Positions 1-9,607 of a stretch of DNA of 25,191 nt are shown piece after piece. The position numbers were made by a program, and so were the translations under genes. The stretch is from JBBSVE01 sp038233815 (GTDB lineage Bacteria; Pseudomonadota; Alphaproteobacteria; Rhodobacterales; Rhodobacteraceae): NCBI GenBank assembly GCA_038233815.1, contig JBBSVE010000039.1, forward strand, positions 1 to 25,191, given 5' to 3'. Under the pieces are notes generated by a model. The model searched no databases. It was given only the letters and a program-made list of their open reading frames with translations, and was not told the DNA's origin. Position 1 is the stretch's first letter. Each line of letters opens with the position of its first letter.

Positions 1-2735
<2,735 letters not shown>

Positions 2736-2792
2736 GTGCGAACTCCCGTCGATCGCCACGGGTTTAGCGCGGCCCCGGCCGGAGCGAAAGGC

Positions 2793-3224
2793 TCACACCG
2801 CGCGGTCGATCTTGGTGGAGAGGTGGATCAGGCTTTCCACCGTCCGAACCCCGGCCATTGCACCGATCTCGTCCAGCACCTGATCCAGCACTTGCGTGTT
2901 GGGCGCCGCGATCTGTACCAGCAGGTCGAAGCGGCCCGAGGTGGTGAAGACCCGCTCCACCTCCGCCACCGCTTTCAGGCGGGTGAGGCAGGCGGCCTGG
3001 CCGCGCGGCTCGATCTGCAGCAGCACCGACGCGCGCAGACGCGCCTGCCGCCCCGCCTCGCCCATCTTCAGCGTGTAGCCCGCGATGATTCCGCTCGTCT
3101 CCAGCCGCTCCAGCCGCGCCTGGATGGTGGAACGGGCGACCTTCAGCCGCCGGGCCAGCAGCGCCACCGACATCCGTGCGTCCGCACCCAGAAGGCCGAG
3201 AATGCCGCGATCGAGTTCATCCAT
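2793..3224 (-). CDS. Lrp/AsnC family transcriptional regulator
   Basis: 143 aa, a normal length for Lrp/AsnC proteins. It begins MDELDRGILGLLGADAR, the usual start of the N-terminal winged helix-turn-helix (residues about 1-50, with recognition-helix region VARSTIQARLERLE). The C-terminal RAM/AsnC domain (about 65-140) shows the family pattern VERVFTTSGRFDLLVQI and a final VRTVESLIHLSTKID. Such proteins form dimers to octamers, bind an amino acid in the RAM domain and often control the divergent neighbour and themselves. Here the divergent neighbour is an ornithine-decarboxylase-like gene across a 216-bp gap, so control of amino acid or polyamine metabolism is the simplest guess; this is inference. 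GGGAG lies about ten bases upstream of the ATG. valS follows downstream on the same strand and could be partly co-transcribed. The effector and exact subfamily cannot be told from sequence. Confidence 0.93.
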   Translation of the reverse strand: MDELDRGILGLLGADARMSVALLARRLKVARSTIQARLERLETSGIIAGYTLKMGEAGRQARLRASVLLQIEPRGQAACLTRLKAVAEVERVFTTSGRFDLLVQIAAPNTQVLDQVLDEIGAMAGVRTVESLIHLSTKIDRAV

Positions 3225-3321
3225 GCAGATCGACGCTCCCGACGCTACAGATTGGCGCGTCCACCCTCCATATCACCTGTTTTCATCGGAGACTATGCGC
3301 CCCATGTAGGCCGTCCGAACC

Positions 3322-3359
3322 GTCCGGGTCGGGGAAGCCTGCAAGGCCTCGACCCGGAC
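3322..3359 (+). promoter_or_regulatory. hairpin in the leader of the ornithine decarboxylase gene
   Basis: Perfect 10-bp inverted repeat: GTCCGGGTCG (3322-3331) and CGACCCGGAC (3350-3359). The intervening sequence holds a second small stem, GCCT/AGGC (3337-3340 with 3344-3347). It is followed at 3387-3400 by a short hairpin, CGGGG-GGAA-CCCCG, with a GNRA-type tetraloop, and then by the ribosome binding site AAAGGA at 3428-3433. It lies in the 216-bp gap between the divergent regulator and the decarboxylase. It may be an RNA element in the 5' leader or a DNA dyad bound by the Lrp-type regulator; the sequence alone does not decide. No convincing -35/-10 pair was found in this gap. Confidence 0.45.
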
Positions 3360-3440
3360 CCATGACAACCGCGCGCATGTCGCCTTCGGGGGGAACCCCG
3401 GGGCAGGGGGCTGCGTCCTCTTTGGTGAAAGGATTTACCG

Positions 3441-4586
3441 ATGGGACTCTCGAAGACGATCTGGACGACGCCGACGGAATATCTGCGCTCGGTCAAACCT
3501 GAGCATCCGGTGCTGTTCTTTGCGCCCTCCGTCCTGCAGGCGACGGCGCGGCGTTACATCGACGGCTTTCCGGGCATGGTGACCTATGCCGTGAAGTCGA
3601 ACCCCGAGGAGATGGTGATCGAAAACCTCTCCGCCGCGGGTCTGCGCGGGTTCGACGTGGCCTCCCCGTTCGAGATGCGGCTGATCCGGCGGCTCGCCCC
3701 CGATGCCGCGATGCATTACAACAACCCGGTGCGCTCGCGGTCCGAGATCGCGGTGGCGGTGGAGCTGGGGATCAAGAGCTATTCCGTCGATTCAGCCTCC
3801 GAGCTGGCCAAGCTGATCGAGCTGGTGCCTGCCGACGGGACCGAGATCACGGTGCGCTACAAACTTCCCGTGGGCGGCGCGGCCTACAATTTCGGTGCGA
3901 AATTCGGCGCCACGATCGAGCTTGCGACGACGCTTCTGCGCCGCGTGGCGGATGCGGGCTTCGTGCCGTCGCTGACCTTCCATCCCGGCACGCAATGCAC
4001 CGACCCCGCGACGTGGGACGCCTACATCCATGCCGGGGCGGAGATCGCGACGGGGGCGGGCGTCACCATCGCGCGGCTCAACGTGGGCGGCGGCTATCCG
4101 AACCACCGGCTGACCGACGCCGAGCCCGATATCGAGGCGATCTTCGCCACCATCGACCGTGTGGCAACGGACGCCTTCGGCGATGCGCGCCCCTTGCTGG
4201 TGTGCGAGCCGGGACGTGGCATCGTGGGCGATGCGTTCATTGTGGCAGACCGGGTGAAGGCGCTGCGCGACGACACGCATGTGTTCCTCAACGACGGCAC
4301 CTATGGCTCGCTTTTCGAATTGCCGATGATCGGGGTGATCGACCGGACCGAGGTTCTCTCGCCCGAGGGCAAGCCGCGCACCGGCGATCCGGTCGGGCGC
4401 ATCGTCTTCGGTCCGACCTGCGATTCGGTCGACCGTCTGCCGGGGGAGCTGATGTTGCCCGACGATCTTGAGGAGGGCGATTTCGTCCTGTTCCACGGCA
4501 TGGGGGCCTATTCGACCGTCACCAACACCCGCTTCAACGGTTACGGCGAGCTTGGGATCGCCACAGTATTGTCGCTCAAGCCGTGA
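3441..4586 (+). CDS. ornithine decarboxylase-like, PLP-dependent fold III decarboxylase
   Basis: 381 aa, member of the Orn/DAP/Arg decarboxylase 2 family (alanine-racemase-like barrel). Predicted to decarboxylate ornithine, possibly also lysine, to putrescine or cadaverine in the cytosol. Seen in the sequence: the PLP lysine in YAVKSNP (K52), the PLP-stacking histidine in FHPGTQ (H181), the phosphate-binding VGGGYP (215-220), CEPGRG with E256, the catalytic GPTCDS motif with C327-D328, and the C-terminal YSTVTNTRFNGY with Y358. GPTCDSVD fits ornithine decarboxylase better than diaminopimelate decarboxylase (LysA), which is longer. The ATG has AAAGGA eight bases upstream. Divergent from the Lrp-type regulator and convergent with the corA-like gene. 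Whether it also takes lysine cannot be judged here, so no gene symbol is given. Confidence 0.9.
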   Translation: MGLSKTIWTTPTEYLRSVKPEHPVLFFAPSVLQATARRYIDGFPGMVTYAVKSNPEEMVIENLSAAGLRGFDVASPFEMRLIRRLAPDAAMHYNNPVRSRSEIAVAVELGIKSYSVDSASELAKLIELVPADGTEITVRYKLPVGGAAYNFGAKFGATIELATTLLRRVADAGFVPSLTFHPGTQCTDPATWDAYIHAGAEIATGAGVTIARLNVGGGYPNHRLTDAEPDIEAIFATIDRVATDAFGDARPLLVCEPGRGIVGDAFIVADRVKALRDDTHVFLNDGTYGSLFELPMIGVIDRTEVLSPEGKPRTGDPVGRIVFGPTCDSVDRLPGELMLPDDLEEGDFVLFHGMGAYSTVTNTRFNGYGELGIATVLSLKP

Positions 4587-4593
4587 GTCCGAC

Positions 4594-4625
4594 CTCTGAC
4601 GCCGCCCGCAACGGCGGCGTCAGAG
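4594..4625. terminator. bidirectional terminator-like hairpin between convergent genes
   Basis: Perfect 13-bp stem CTCTGACGCCGCC (4594-4606) and GGCGGCGTCAGAG (4613-4625) with the 6-base loop CGCAAC. It begins 7 bases after the decarboxylase stop, and its right arm contains the stop codon and last sense codon of the convergent corA-like gene. No clear run of T follows on either strand, so it may work with Rho or mainly as a 3'-end stabiliser. The position between two convergent genes and the perfect GC-rich stem support a shared terminator. Confidence 0.75.
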
Positions 4626-5582
4626 CCACTTTCGCCATTTGAAGAACATGTAGGTTCCGACGGCGGAGGCGAGCATCATTCCGAGCGCCATCGGATAGCC
4701 GAAGTGCCAGTCGAGTTCCGGCATGTCGCGGAAGTTCATCCCGTAGGCCGACGCGATCACCGTCGGCGGCAGGAAGATCACCGCCACGACCGACACGATC
4801 TTCACCGTCCGGTTCTGCGCGAGGTTCACCATGCCGAGCGTCACGTCCGTCGCCATCGCGAGCCGGCTGTTGAGGTAGTCGGCATGGACCTCCAGCGCAG
4901 AGAGGTCGCGGGTCAGCGCCTTCGTTGTCGCGCGCAAGGACTGGTCGGTCTTGCCCTCCCCGGACCAGAGGGTAAAGGCTCCCATCGCACGCTCCAGCGT
5001 CAGAAGCGACAGGCGCACCCGGCCCAGTAGGTCTGACTGCCGCGCCACGCCGCGCAGGCCGGACTGGAGAATCTCGTCGTTGGCATGCTCGCCCTCCTGA
5101 AACATCGTGGCCATGCCGGAGTCGAGCGCAGCGCCCACGCTTTCGAGGATGTCGGCGAGACGGCCGACGATCTCGTCCATCAGCGACAGGAACACCGACC
5201 GCGCCGAGCCGCATCCCGGCCCCACCTTCTCCGCCCGCTCGGGGTAGGTTGCGAAAGGGCGCGGGGTGAAATGGCGCACGGTGACGAGACGGGTGGATGA
5301 AAGGATAAAGCAGACCGGGCCCGATACGGGCGCGCTGGTCTCGCTCATCCCTGGCAGGACGACGGTCAGATAGTCCGACCCGTTCTCGCGGTAGAGGCGG
5401 CTGGAGACCTCGATCTCCTCCATGTCGGCGAGCGTCGGCAGATCCTCGATGCCGAGCGCGCGGACCTGTGCGTTCTCCGCCTCGTCGGGATGGTCGAGGT
5501 CGATCCAGAGGGCGGAGGCGAGGTCCGCCTCGGGCGGCAGCCGGACGAGCCGATTGCCTTGGGCTACATAGGCGAGGATCAT
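4620..5582 (-). CDS. corA: CorA-family divalent cation channel/transporter
   Basis: 320 aa, normal length for CorA. A large cytoplasmic N-terminal domain (about 1-255) is followed by two C-terminal transmembrane helices, about 262-280 and 296-314. The signature YGMNF (GMN at 281-283) sits at the end of the first helix, as in Mg2+/Co2+/Ni2+ channels of this family. The loop between the helices is short (FRDMPELDWHFGYP), with acidic residues that could attract cations. The protein ends FFKWRKWL, the usual basic tail of CorA. The family is pentameric in the inner membrane. CorA, ZntB and other members share the GMN motif; the YGMN-F loop here suggests Mg2+ transport, but zinc export cannot be ruled out. 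Converges with the decarboxylase gene; the shared hairpin overlaps its stop codon. It lies 79 bases downstream of kdsA on the same strand. Confidence 0.92.
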   Translation of the reverse strand: MILAYVAQGNRLVRLPPEADLASALWIDLDHPDEAENAQVRALGIEDLPTLADMEEIEVSSRLYRENGSDYLTVVLPGMSETSAPVSGPVCFILSSTRLVTVRHFTPRPFATYPERAEKVGPGCGSARSVFLSLMDEIVGRLADILESVGAALDSGMATMFQEGEHANDEILQSGLRGVARQSDLLGRVRLSLLTLERAMGAFTLWSGEGKTDQSLRATTKALTRDLSALEVHADYLNSRLAMATDVTLGMVNLAQNRTVKIVSVVAVIFLPPTVIASAYGMNFRDMPELDWHFGYPMALGMMLASAVGTYMFFKWRKWL

Positions 5583-5663
5583 GCGGGACCTTCGATGGGC
5601 GGGCCGGACGGCGTGCGGTGCGGACTGTGCTCCGCCTGCCCGCCTTGGCGCAAGGGGGCGTTC

Positions 5664-6500
5664 TCAGGCCGGGTCGCGGCGAACCAGCGCGTCCAGATCG
5701 CGGAGCTGCACGATCAGACGTTCCAGATCCGCCAGCGGGACCATGTTGGGACCGTCCGATGGCGCGGTGTCGGGGCTGTCGTGAGTCTCGATGAACACGC
5801 CCGCGACACCGACCGCCACCGCGGCACGCGCCAGCACGGCCACGAACTCGCGCTGGCCACCCGACGACGTGCCCTGTCCGCCCGGCGTCTGGACCGAGTG
5901 GGTGGCGTCGAAAACCACCGGGGCGCCGGTTGCTGCCATGATCGGCAGGGACCGGAAATCCGTGACCAGCGTGTTGTAGCCAAAGCTCGTTCCCCGCTCG
6001 GTCAGGAGCACGTTGGGATTGCCCGATCCGGTGATCTTGTCGAGCACGTTCGCCATGTCCCAGGGTGCGAGGAACTGACCTTTCTTCACATTGACCACCC
6101 GCCCCGTCACCGCCGCCGCGATCAAGAGGTCGGTCTGCCGGCACAGGAACGCGGGGATCTGGAGAATGTCGCACACCTCCGCCACCGGGGCGCAATGGCC
6201 GGTTTCATGCACATCGGTGAGGGTGGCGAGGCCGGTGCTCTCCCCGATCTCGGCAAAGACCTCCAGCGCCTTCGCCATCCCGATGCCGCGCGTGCCGGAG
6301 AGGCTGGTGCGGTTGGCCTTGTCGTAGGATGCCTTGAAAACCGCGCGCACGCCGGCACGCTCCGCAATCTCACGCACCGCATGGGCCATCTCCAGCGCGT
6401 GGGCGCGGCTTTCCATCTGGCAGGGGCCGAGGATGAACGAGACCGGTCCTGCACTGGAAAAGACCGTGTCCCGCACCCGGACGCTTGAATTGGGCTGCAT
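5664..6500 (-). CDS. kdsA: 3-deoxy-8-phosphooctulonate synthase (KDO-8-phosphate synthase)
   Basis: Condenses phosphoenolpyruvate with arabinose 5-phosphate to KDO 8-phosphate, a precursor of the inner core of lipopolysaccharide; cytosolic. 278 aa, the usual length. Family motifs in order: FILGPCQMES, FKASYDKANRTS, the ETGH...QIPAFLCRQTDLL stretch, NVKKGQFLAPWDM, TERGTSFGYNTLVTDFR, FDATHSVQTPGG and SDGPNM. Cys27 in GPCQMES, with H201, E238 and D249, matches the metal ligands of the metal-dependent class; metal-independent enzymes such as the E. coli one have Asn at the Cys position. An in-frame upstream extension exists, but ATG 6500 is chosen because GGAGAAGGGG lies just upstream and homologues begin here. 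Divergent from nuoA across 250 bp. Confidence 0.95.
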   Translation of the reverse strand: MQPNSSVRVRDTVFSSAGPVSFILGPCQMESRAHALEMAHAVREIAERAGVRAVFKASYDKANRTSLSGTRGIGMAKALEVFAEIGESTGLATLTDVHETGHCAPVAEVCDILQIPAFLCRQTDLLIAAAVTGRVVNVKKGQFLAPWDMANVLDKITGSGNPNVLLTERGTSFGYNTLVTDFRSLPIMAATGAPVVFDATHSVQTPGGQGTSSGGQREFVAVLARAAVAVGVAGVFIETHDSPDTAPSDGPNMVPLADLERLIVQLRDLDALVRRDPA

Positions 6501-6657
6501 GGGGACCCCTTCTCCCGGACTGACCCCTGCGGTGCCCGAGGGCGTGCCGCTTGTCAACGGTGGGCACCCCCAGCCGCCTTGGACCAAGTGATTGGCGACG
6601 CGCGATTTCGCCGCGGCATCGGGGCCTGTTCGGGGCCGCTGCACGGGCGACCCTCGG

Positions 6658-6686
6658 TTGACCCCACCGGAGCGGGGGACTAGATA
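6658..6686 (+). promoter_or_regulatory. probable sigma-70 promoter of the nuo operon
   Basis: TTGACC at 6658-6663 matches the -35 consensus at five of six bases. Exactly 17 bases later TAGATA (6681-6686) is a weak -10 (three of six). Transcription would start near 6693, giving a leader of about 58 bases before nuoA GTG 6751. Just upstream is an 8-bp direct repeat, TCGGGGCC, at 6619-6626 and 6630-6637, spaced 11 bp apart. The assignment rests on spacing and position only; no other candidate in the 250-bp kdsA-nuoA gap was as good. Confidence 0.5.
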
Positions 6687-6750
6687 CGCTGCACGGAGGA
6701 CGAGGTCTGAGAGGTCCGGTTCCCCGCCCCTTCGAAACCGGGAGCGTCGC

Positions 6751-7116
6751 GTGGACTATCTGCTCAGGGATTACCTGCCAATCGTCATTCTGCTGGCGCT
6801 GGCCATCGGGCTCGGCCTGCTGCTGATCCTCGCCGCCGCGGTCGTCGCGGTCCGCAACCCGGACCCGGAGAAAGTCTCGGCCTATGAGTGCGGCTTCAAC
6901 GCCTTCGACGATGCGCGGATGAAGTTCGACGTGCGGTTCTATCTCGTGTCGATCCTGTTCATCATCTTCGACCTCGAGGTGGCGTTCCTGTTTCCGTGGG
7001 CGGTCAGCTTTCCGGTCATCAGCATGGCGGGGTTCTGGTCGATGATGGTGTTTCTGGCGGTGCTGACGGTGGGCTTTGCCTACGAATGGAAGAAAGGGGC
7101 GCTCGAATGGGAGTGA
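6751..7116 (+). CDS. nuoA: NADH-quinone oxidoreductase subunit A
   Basis: Membrane subunit of complex I at the junction with the peripheral arm (mitochondrial ND3). 121 aa with three hydrophobic helices, about 9-34, 63-83 and 89-110. The long loop between helices 1 and 2 carries the conserved SAYECGF, with C47 equivalent to the cysteine used in mitochondrial ND3 to follow the active/deactive state. The start is GTG 6751: GGGAG lies at 6740-6744, six bases upstream, and the protein then begins VDYLLRDYLP as in relatives. The frame is open further upstream, but that part is unrelated to NuoA. First gene of the nuo operon; its stop overlaps the beginning of nuoB. Confidence 0.96.
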   Translation: MDYLLRDYLPIVILLALAIGLGLLLILAAAVVAVRNPDPEKVSAYECGFNAFDDARMKFDVRFYLVSILFIIFDLEVAFLFPWAVSFPVISMAGFWSMMVFLAVLTVGFAYEWKKGALEWE

Positions 7117-7640
7117 TGGCGGGGCCGAACACGGCCGGGTCCGACCGCGAGGTCGAGACGACGGCGCTCAATCGCGAATTGCAGGACAAGGGGTTCTTGC
7201 TGACCTCGACCGAGGACATCATCAACTGGGCGCGCACCGGCTCGCTCCACTGGATGACGTTTGGGCTGGCGTGCTGTGCGATCGAGATGATGCAGGTGTC
7301 CATGCCGCGCTACGATCTGGAGCGGTTCGGCGCGGCTCCGCGCGCGTCCCCGCGCCAGTCCGACCTGATGATCGTGGCGGGCACGCTGACCAACAAAATG
7401 GCGCCCGCGCTGCGCAAGGTCTACGACCAGATGCCGGAGCCGCGCTACGTGATCTCCATGGGCTCATGCGCCAATGGCGGCGGTTATTATCACTACAGCT
7501 ACTCGGTGGTGCGGGGCTGCGACCGGATAGTGCCCGTCGACATCTACGTGCCGGGATGCCCGCCCGCGGCGGAGGCGCTGCTCTACGGTGTGCTGCAACT
7601 CCAGCGCAAGATGCGCCGCACCGGCACGATCGTTCGCTGA
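7107..7640 (+). CDS. nuoB: NADH-quinone oxidoreductase subunit B (N2 cluster)
   Basis: Holds the terminal [4Fe-4S] cluster N2, which passes electrons to quinone (mitochondrial PSST). 177 aa. The four ligands are visible: the tandem pair C56-C57 in GLACCAIEMM, C121 in GSCANGG and C151 in PGCPP. The region DLERFGAAPRASPRQSDL lines the quinone site. The start at ATG 7107 (MGVMAGPN) has AGAAAGGGG seven bases upstream and overlaps the end of nuoA by 10 bases. ATG 7116 (MAGPN), overlapping the nuoA stop by one base, is the alternative and would shorten the protein by three residues. Coupled to nuoA and 12 bases ahead of nuoC. Confidence 0.97.
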   Translation: MGVMAGPNTAGSDREVETTALNRELQDKGFLLTSTEDIINWARTGSLHWMTFGLACCAIEMMQVSMPRYDLERFGAAPRASPRQSDLMIVAGTLTNKMAPALRKVYDQMPEPRYVISMGSCANGGGYYHYSYSVVRGCDRIVPVDIYVPGCPPAAEALLYGVLQLQRKMRRTGTIVR

Positions 7641-7652
7641 GAGGATGGCCCG

Positions 7653-8264
7653 ATGACCGAAGCCCTGCAGGAACTTGGCCAGCACGTGGAGATGCGCCGC
7701 CCCGAGGCGGTGATCGTCACATCCATCGTGCGCGACGAGCTGACCGTGACGGTGGAGGCGGGCTCCGTCGCAAAGGTGGCGGATTTCCTGCGGACCGACG
7801 CCTCCTGTCGCTTCGGCACGCTCATTGACATCACCGCCGTCGATTACCCCGAACGCCCCGCGCGGTTCGAGATGGTCTACCATTTCCTGTCCATGTATCG
7901 GAACACGCGCATCCGCGTAAAGGCGGCCGTGCGCGCGGACGAGGTCGTGCCCTCGATCACCTCCGTCTTCCCCGCCGCCGACTGGTTCGAGCGGGAGGTG
8001 TTCGACATGTTCGGCATCCTCTTTTCCGGTCACCCCGACCTGCGCCGTCTGCTGACCGATTATGGATTTCGCGGCCATCCCCTGCGCAAGGACTTCCCGA
8101 CAACCGGTTATACCGAAGTGCGCTACGACGAAGTGCAGAAGCGTGTGATCTACGAGCCGGTGAAGCTGGTGCAGGAATACCGCCAGTTCGACTTCATGAG
8201 CCCGTGGGAGGGTGCGCAATATGTCCTTCCCGGTGACGACAAGGCGAAGGAGCCTGTGAAATGA
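7653..8264 (+). CDS. nuoC: NADH-quinone oxidoreductase subunit C (30 kDa)
   Basis: Peripheral-arm structural subunit without cofactors (mitochondrial 30-kDa NDUFS3), separate from NuoD as in other alphaproteobacteria rather than fused as in E. coli. 203 aa. Signature stretches are ERPARFEMVYHFLS, the 30-kDa motif WFEREVFDMFGILFSGHPDL, and RRLLTDYGFRGHPLRKDFP near 130-150. The C-terminal EYRQFDFMSPWEG is typical of alphaproteobacterial and mitochondrial forms. GAGAGGA precedes the ATG at a good distance. Its stop overlaps the nuoD start as ATGA. Confidence 0.97.
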   Translation: MTEALQELGQHVEMRRPEAVIVTSIVRDELTVTVEAGSVAKVADFLRTDASCRFGTLIDITAVDYPERPARFEMVYHFLSMYRNTRIRVKAAVRADEVVPSITSVFPAADWFEREVFDMFGILFSGHPDLRRLLTDYGFRGHPLRKDFPTTGYTEVRYDEVQKRVIYEPVKLVQEYRQFDFMSPWEGAQYVLPGDDKAKEPVK

Positions 8265-9499
8265 TGGACGGCGACATCCGCACCAACCTCTATGACGACG
8301 GCACGACGGACTTCGAGACCGGCGAGCAGAAGATCCGCAACTTCAACATCAACTTTGGCCCGCAGCATCCGGCGGCTCACGGCGTTCTGCGCCTTGTGCT
8401 GGAGCTGGACGGCGAGGTGGTGGAACGGTGCGACGCGCACATCGGCCTGTTGCATCGCGGCACCGAAAAGCTGATGGAAAGTCGGACCTACCTCCAGAAC
8501 CTGCCCTATTTCGACCGGCTCGACTACGTGTCCCCGATGAACCAGGAGCATGCCTGGTGCCTCGCCATCGAGCGGCTGACCGGCACCGAGGTTCCGCGCC
8601 GGGCGCAGTTGATCCGGGTGCTTTTCTGCGAGATCGGGCGCATCCTGTCGCATCTTCTCAACGTCACCACGCAGGCGATGGATATCGGGGCGCTGACCCC
8701 GCCGCTCTGGGGGTTTGAGGAGCGCGAGAAGCTGATGGTCTTCTATGAGCGCGCATCGGGTGCACGGCTCCATGCCGCCTACTTTCGGCCCGGGGGCGTC
8801 CATCAGGATCTGACACCGCAGCTCATCGAGGATATCGACACCTGGGCCGTCGCGTTCCCGAGAGTGCTGGACGATCTGGACGGTCTGCTGACGGAGAACC
8901 GCATCTTCAAGCAGCGCAACGTCGATATCGGCATCATCTCGGAGCAGGATATCGAGGACTGGGGCTTTTCCGGCGTCATGGTGCGCGGGTCCGGCCTCGC
9001 GTGGGATCTGCGGCGCGCGCAGCCCTATGAGTGCTACGACGAGTTCGCTTTCAAGATCCCGATCGGCAAGAACGGCGACTGCTTTGACCGCTATCTGTGC
9101 CGAATGGCGGAAATGCGGGAGTCGACCTCGATCATCCGGCAGGCGCTGGAGAAGCTGCGCAATGAGCCGGGCGACGTTCTGGCGCGCGGCAAGATCACGC
9201 CGCCCAAGCGGGGCGAGATGAAGACCTCGATGGAGGCGCTGATCCATCACTTCAAGCTTTACACCGAAGGCTTCCACGTCCCGGAGGGGGAGATCTATGC
9301 CGCCGTCGAGGCGCCGAAGGGCGAGTTCGGCGTCTATCTCGTGGCCGACGGCACCAACAAGCCTTACCGCGCCAAGATCCGCGCGCCGGGTTATTTGCAT
9401 CTCCAGGCCATCGACTTCATGTGCAAGGGCCATCTCCTCGCCGATGTCTGCGCCATCATCGGGACGATGGACATCGTGTTCGGCGAGGTGGACCGGTGA
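8261..9499 (+). CDS. nuoD: NADH-quinone oxidoreductase subunit D (49 kDa)
   Basis: Forms the quinone-binding cavity together with NuoB (mitochondrial 49-kDa NDUFS2), evolutionarily related to [NiFe]-hydrogenase large subunits. 412 aa. Quinone-site residues are visible: H36 and H40 in GPQHPAAHG and Y89 in RLDYVSPM; the H40-to-Y89 spacing matches the His/Tyr pair known from Thermus complex I. Other conserved blocks are LLHRGTEKL, MNQEHAW, RPGGVHQDL and RAPGYLHLQ. The C-terminus DIVFGEVDR is typical of the family. ATGATG at 8261 gives two possible starts one codon apart; the first overlaps the nuoC stop. The end overlaps a possible small GTG frame. Confidence 0.97.
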   Translation: MMDGDIRTNLYDDGTTDFETGEQKIRNFNINFGPQHPAAHGVLRLVLELDGEVVERCDAHIGLLHRGTEKLMESRTYLQNLPYFDRLDYVSPMNQEHAWCLAIERLTGTEVPRRAQLIRVLFCEIGRILSHLLNVTTQAMDIGALTPPLWGFEEREKLMVFYERASGARLHAAYFRPGGVHQDLTPQLIEDIDTWAVAFPRVLDDLDGLLTENRIFKQRNVDIGIISEQDIEDWGFSGVMVRGSGLAWDLRRAQPYECYDEFAFKIPIGKNGDCFDRYLCRMAEMRESTSIIRQALEKLRNEPGDVLARGKITPPKRGEMKTSMEALIHHFKLYTEGFHVPEGEIYAAVEAPKGEFGVYLVADGTNKPYRAKIRAPGYLHLQAIDFMCKGHLLADVCAIIGTMDIVFGEVDR

Positions 9500-9600
9500 T
9501 TGCGGCCACGGCGGTGGCCTTGCTGTTCCTGCCGCCGCCTATCGCGCTTGCCGGGTTTTTCCTCTACTATTTTACCGTCCCTTCGTCCGTTACGCCATAG
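9496..9600 (+). CDS. possible 34-aa hydrophobic peptide between nuoD and nuoE
   Basis: A short frame starts at GTG 9496, overlapping the nuoD stop as GTGA, and ends with TAG at 9598-9600, eight bases before nuoE. It is preceded by GAGGTGG inside the end of nuoD at about five bases spacing. The product is almost entirely one hydrophobic stretch (ATAVALLFLPPPIALAGFFL, then YYF and a short polar tail), suitable for a single membrane helix with a proline kink. The same GTGA coupling is used by the lipoprotein gene at 15578. No known family is recognised, and the 108-bp nuoD-nuoE gap could be noncoding. Confidence is limited by the length. Confidence 0.35.
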   Translation: MIAATAVALLFLPPPIALAGFFLYYFTVPSSVTP

Positions 9601-9607
9601 GTTCCGA

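Noticed and set aside
3295..3309. Five-codon upstream frame (ATG to TAG) before the decarboxylase
   Set aside because: No ribosome binding site and too short to judge; expected by chance.
6501..6644. Longer N-terminus for KdsA starting at 6644
   Set aside because: The added 48 residues do not resemble the family, and ATG 6500 has a good ribosome binding site.
6592..6750. Longer N-terminus for NuoA
   Set aside because: The extension is polar and unrelated, contains the probable promoter, and GTG 6751 has GGGAG at six bases.
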